Assembly: GCF_001298265.1 (NCBI RefSeq)
Contig: NZ_LGSZ01000059.1
Coordinates: 22,192-86,191 of the forward strand
DNA length: 64,000 bases
Source: Allobosea vaviloviae
Lineage (GTDB): Bacteria; Pseudomonadota; Alphaproteobacteria; Rhizobiales; Beijerinckiaceae
Reading direction: 5' to 3'
This document shows positions 61,540-64,000 of the stretch, piece by piece. The position numbers and the translations under genes are program-made. Numbering within the stretch: the first letter of the stretch is position 1; the number at the start of each line of letters is the position of its first letter. Below the pieces are notes generated by a model. It ran no database searches. It had not been told where the DNA came from and saw only the letters and a list, made by a program, of their open reading frames with translations.

Positions 61540-63146
61540 TCATTCCACCTCAGGGAATACAATTCGCGCTTGCATGCCGATTTCCTGAAGTAAGTATAGC
61601 AAGCCCCCACCATCGATGAGTTCAATAGGTTTATCTTTTGCGAAATTAAAGGCGTCAGGGCCATAGCCACTCGTGGTAACGAGTATCCCCTTGTTGGCGC
61701 CTTCATTCATCATTGTGCCAAAAAGGTCGCGCACAGCTGATACGCCGACCGTATGCCGATAGCGCTTAGCTTGGATAACGACCTTTCCTCCCAACACGGG
61801 TCGCTTATCGAAAGCGACACAGTCAACGCCGCCATCCCTCGACGACCGCGTAAGTTTGCTCTCAAGCCCCATTTGACCAAACAGGTTGGCGACCAAATTC
61901 TCGAACTCGTAAGGATTGAGCTCCATCAGGTTCGGCGCATCGGCGAGACCGGAAATTAGGTCCGTTTGATCAACGAACCGAGCGTCGGCCATTCTGAATT
62001 CCATGATAGGCTTCACTGGCTGAGCTTCTTCAGGGCTGCGCGAAACTTGGGCGCCGAGGTTTCTGAGACAGGCTTTTTTGTCGACCCGTGCCAAGTCGAT
62101 TTCGACAAATTTCTCTCTAGTAGTCCTGACAGAGATTAGGTGAGGCTGGATGTCTCTGCCTGTCGCGGGATCAACTGTATGAATGTAACCGTTGATGCAA
62201 ATCACATCAACGTGGCCGCGGTGCTCAGCTTCAAAAATTTCGTGCAGCGTGCGTAGCGCCACCGATGCGATAACATCTTGATAGTCCGATTTGATCTCTG
62301 TCGGCTTCCGCGGTTTTTCTACGATGTTGTCCTGGGAGCGGTTGTATCTAAATTCGAGAACAGTGGGAATTATTTCTATACTTGGCAGCTCATACTCGAC
62401 GACGATTAGCTTCGACGCTTGCGTAAACGCCACCGAAATTTTTGTGGGAAGTATTCGGGGTACTGAGACCGCTCGAGAACCATGGTGCAATAGGCCACAA
62501 TGGCAGTCGGATCACCAGTGTCATATTCTGCCTTAAAGGAATCGACCTCAGAGTTACGGGTAGATTTCTTGGCTTCTAAGGCCGCTACTTTGTTCCCATG
62601 AGCTCTCTTATCAGCTTCGAGGCGCTCGATGCGATCCTCTTCACGCTTTTGCCAACTCGCATCAGCCTGATCGAAACGTTGCTTAGCGTCCGCCAACGCC
62701 TGTATGCGCTTTTTCTCTGTACCGGGGAGAAGCTTGCGCCATCCGGTAGGAACGTTCGCATTGGCGAGATAATCCTTTTCCAAGGGCCGAATCTCGGCGA
62801 CACGCACAGAGCCGCTCGCCTTAAATGGTTCGACAGTGTCCGAGATGCGTAGCGCATCAAAATCGATGCGATCGTTAACAAGCAGGGTGAAGCCGAGCAC
62901 GCCGTTGAGCTCATCTAATCTCTGCTGAGCCTCCGCAGAGAGTGATTCCGCCTCTTCCTGTCGGTGTTCAAGGTACTGAAGCTTCTCATCACGCGCCTGT
63001 TCTTTCAAACTCCTGAGGTTCTCACGCTCTTCTCGTGCCATCTCGCGCAGATTTGCGCGAAAATCCCGATCTTGCTCCCGAGCAGCGCGTAACCTCATCG
63101 CGTCCGCTTGCTTTTGCGCGCGCGCAACGTCGCGCGCTATGGCCAT
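61540..63146 (-). pseudogene. Mrr-type restriction endonuclease, split by a one-base frameshift
   Basis: Two overlapping reading frames encode one recognisable protein. The first (63146, or 63173 at an upstream ATG, down to 62406) has a charged coiled coil (EQDRDFRANLREMAREERENL) followed by GFTLLVNDRIDFDALR and ends QYPEYFPQKF before running out of frame. The second (to 61540) continues SVAFTQASKLIVVEYELP and ends with an Mrr catalytic domain: LNPYEFENLVANLFGQMG, SRDGGVDCVAFD, VVIQAKRY (D ... Q-x-K) and GILVTTSGYG. The switch needs one added base in the A5-T3 run at 62436-62443. Either a real loss or a sequence error; the contig end is near. Mrr-like enzymes cut modified or foreign DNA. Confidence 0.8.
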
Positions 63147-63326
63147 AAGTATTCCGCCCCTCCGCCCCATCATCTCCCCCGAGGAATGTGTTACGCCATT
63201 GATCGGCGCTGCAGCCAATCATTTGTTTCTCGGATACCGGGGACCAAACTGCCTCTCCGTCAAGGCATTCTTTCGTGCTAACCTGCAACACGCCTTGGTT
63301 GGAGACTGAGCCAGGTACCAGAAAAG

Positions 63327-63480
63327 CTCGGCCGCAACGATCTCTGCGTCTGCGGCTCCGGGCGCAGATTTCAAGACATGCTGCATGCCGGGCGGCCGCT
63401 TCGACGGCTCCGACCGGGATGATTACTTTCAGGGAGTGATGCCTCCCTTCCCCGGTCAAGCGCGGGGAACCCCTCTCCTG
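63327..63480 (+). pseudogene. SEC-C motif remnant with a frameshift
   Basis: Codons from 63328 on read LGRNDLCVCGSGRRF, a SEC-C zinc motif (consensus G-R-N-D-x-C-x-C-G-S-G-K-K-x-K-x-C-C). The expected K-x-C-C follows only in the next frame (KTCCMPG), so the TTT at 63369-63371 appears to have one T too many. No start or larger domain is seen upstream, where a TAA interrupts the frame near 63280. Confidence 0.5.
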
Positions 63481-63619
63481 TAAGGAGAGGGGCAGGGGTG
63501 AGGTGCTGGCCCCTGGACCAGTCGGGCGCAGCCCCAACGGCGCGGTGAGGTCACGGCTACGGTGTCAAACGGCCGACACCTCACCCTGCCCTCTCCTTAC
63601 AGGAGAGGGTTCCCCGCGC
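63461..63619. repeat. Inverted pair of palindromic repeats, family A
   Basis: Copy 1 at 63461-63505 starts CGCGGGGAACCCCTCTCC and copy 2 at 63577-63619 is its reverse complement with two small deletions. Each contains a CTCTCCTGTAAGGAGAG-type hairpin. About 70 bases separate them. Confidence 0.75.
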
Positions 63620-63682
63620 TGTCCGCGCTCCGTCCGGAGGCAACACGGAATTCCGCGTCGCGGCTGCGGCAAGGCGCGCCTC

Positions 63683-63836
63683 CCTTCTCCCCCCGGGGGA
63701 GAAGGTGGATCGGCGAAGCCGAGACGGATGAGGGAAGACCGGGTGAGCGGTGTCGCGCCGGGCGTCGGTGCAGCGGCGCCGCCCTCATCCGTCAGCGCTG
63801 CGCGCTGCCACCTTCTCCCCCGAGGGGAGAAGGAAA
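63683..63836. repeat. Inverted pair of palindromic repeats, family B
   Basis: Copy 1 at about 63683-63734 starts CCTTCTCCCCCCGGGGGAGA and reaches GACGGATGAGGG; copy 2 at about 63782-63836 is the inverse, CCCTCATCCGTC to TTCTCCCCCGAGGGGAGAAGG. They flank a 47-base spacer. Together with family A this is a dense cluster of REP-like doublets. In the stretch 63219-63892 I see nothing else but the SEC-C remnant. Confidence 0.75.
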
Positions 63837-63892
63837 GAGGCGTCGCGGGTCCGGCCGCAAACTTATCCCCGCCCTCCCCGCCCACCCCCTAC

Positions 63893-64000
63893 CTTGCTCT
63901 TATACACCTCTGACGCTGCCGACGAAGCCACAAGTGTGGGAATCGGTGGCTGCCGCTACCTTATACACAACCAGCATACTCATCTATGTGAACCGCCCCG
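63893..64000 (+). other. Illumina Nextera adapter read-through (not genomic)
   Basis: 63893-63911 matches the reverse mosaic end CTGTCTCTTATACACATCT with three differences; 63912-63925 is exactly GACGCTGCCGACGA; eight index-like bases follow (63926-63933), and 63934-63962 matches GTGTAGATCTCGGTGG... at about 20 of 29 positions. The remaining bases to 64000 have no coding sense. Confidence 0.9.

Noticed and set aside
62430..62450. Programmed -1 frameshift in the Mrr-like gene
   Set aside because: The A5-T3 run does not place a canonical X-XXY-YYZ heptamer in the incoming frame, and no strong downstream hairpin was seen. A simple indel is more likely.
63461..63836. CRISPR array
   Set aside because: Repeats are only two per family and face each other; spacers are unequal and there are no cas genes.
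63900..64000. A further gene at the right edge
   Set aside because: The sequence is adapter-derived.

Overview
The window is GC-rich (about two thirds G+C by eye) and densely coded. It reads as chromosome of an alphaproteobacterium of the order Hyphomicrobiales. The pointers are a PopZ-family protein beside TolC and Pcm, an ExoR-type Sel1 protein, DUF2865, BA14K and BTLCP proteins, a GTTC-N7-GTTC LexA box, Irr-type iron control elements and short intergenic palindromes. Gene content suggests Bosea or a close relative; that genus is an inference from remembered protein style, not a computed placement.

Layout. 1-5.6 kb: end of rlmE, a duplication remnant, a DHA2 exporter, guaB and a MAPEG protein. 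5.7-9.9 kb: a DUF2865 protein, then an Fe(3+) ABC importer (binding protein and fused permease) behind a pair of ICE-like motifs. 10-15.4 kb: AsmA, an exported MetX-like hydrolase and a caspase-like protease fused to an outer-membrane barrel. 15.7-23.7 kb: motAB, marC, gyrA, an M20 peptidase and a pyridoxamine-oxidase-fold protein. 23.7-27.3 kb: pcm-tolC-popZ and two tRNAs. 27.4-33.1 kb: BTLCP protease, photolyase, SDR, AlaX and a sulfurtransferase. 33.2-41.3 kb: the core run pyrG, secG and tpiA, interrupted by a ParDE-type toxin-antitoxin pair, then ppiD-trpE. 41.6-50.1 kb: BA14K, xthA, ilvD-exoR, a YqaA protein and valS. 50.2-61.0 kb: ssb with a LexA box, aroA, an Fsr-type exporter, a class V aminotransferase, a CoA-transferase, a cupin, DinB and uvrA.

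The last 3 kb differ. Base composition drops, and two unusual genes appear on the minus strand: a small protein with three copies of a W-x2-D-Y-x-M-x2-H-T-x3-Q repeat, and an Mrr-type restriction endonuclease split by a one-base frameshift. A frameshifted SEC-C motif and two inverted pairs of palindromic repeats follow. The final ~108 bases match Illumina Nextera adapter read-through and should not be treated as genomic.

Most genes are housekeeping: nucleotide synthesis (guaB, pyrG), amino acid synthesis (trpE, ilvD, aroA), DNA repair (uvrA, ssb, xthA, photolyase), translation (valS, alaX, tRNAs) and envelope biogenesis (secG, ppiD, tolC, asmA). The best candidates for something undescribed are the caspase/beta-barrel fusion at 13.3-15.3 kb and the three-repeat protein next to the Mrr-like nuclease at 61.1-63.1 kb.
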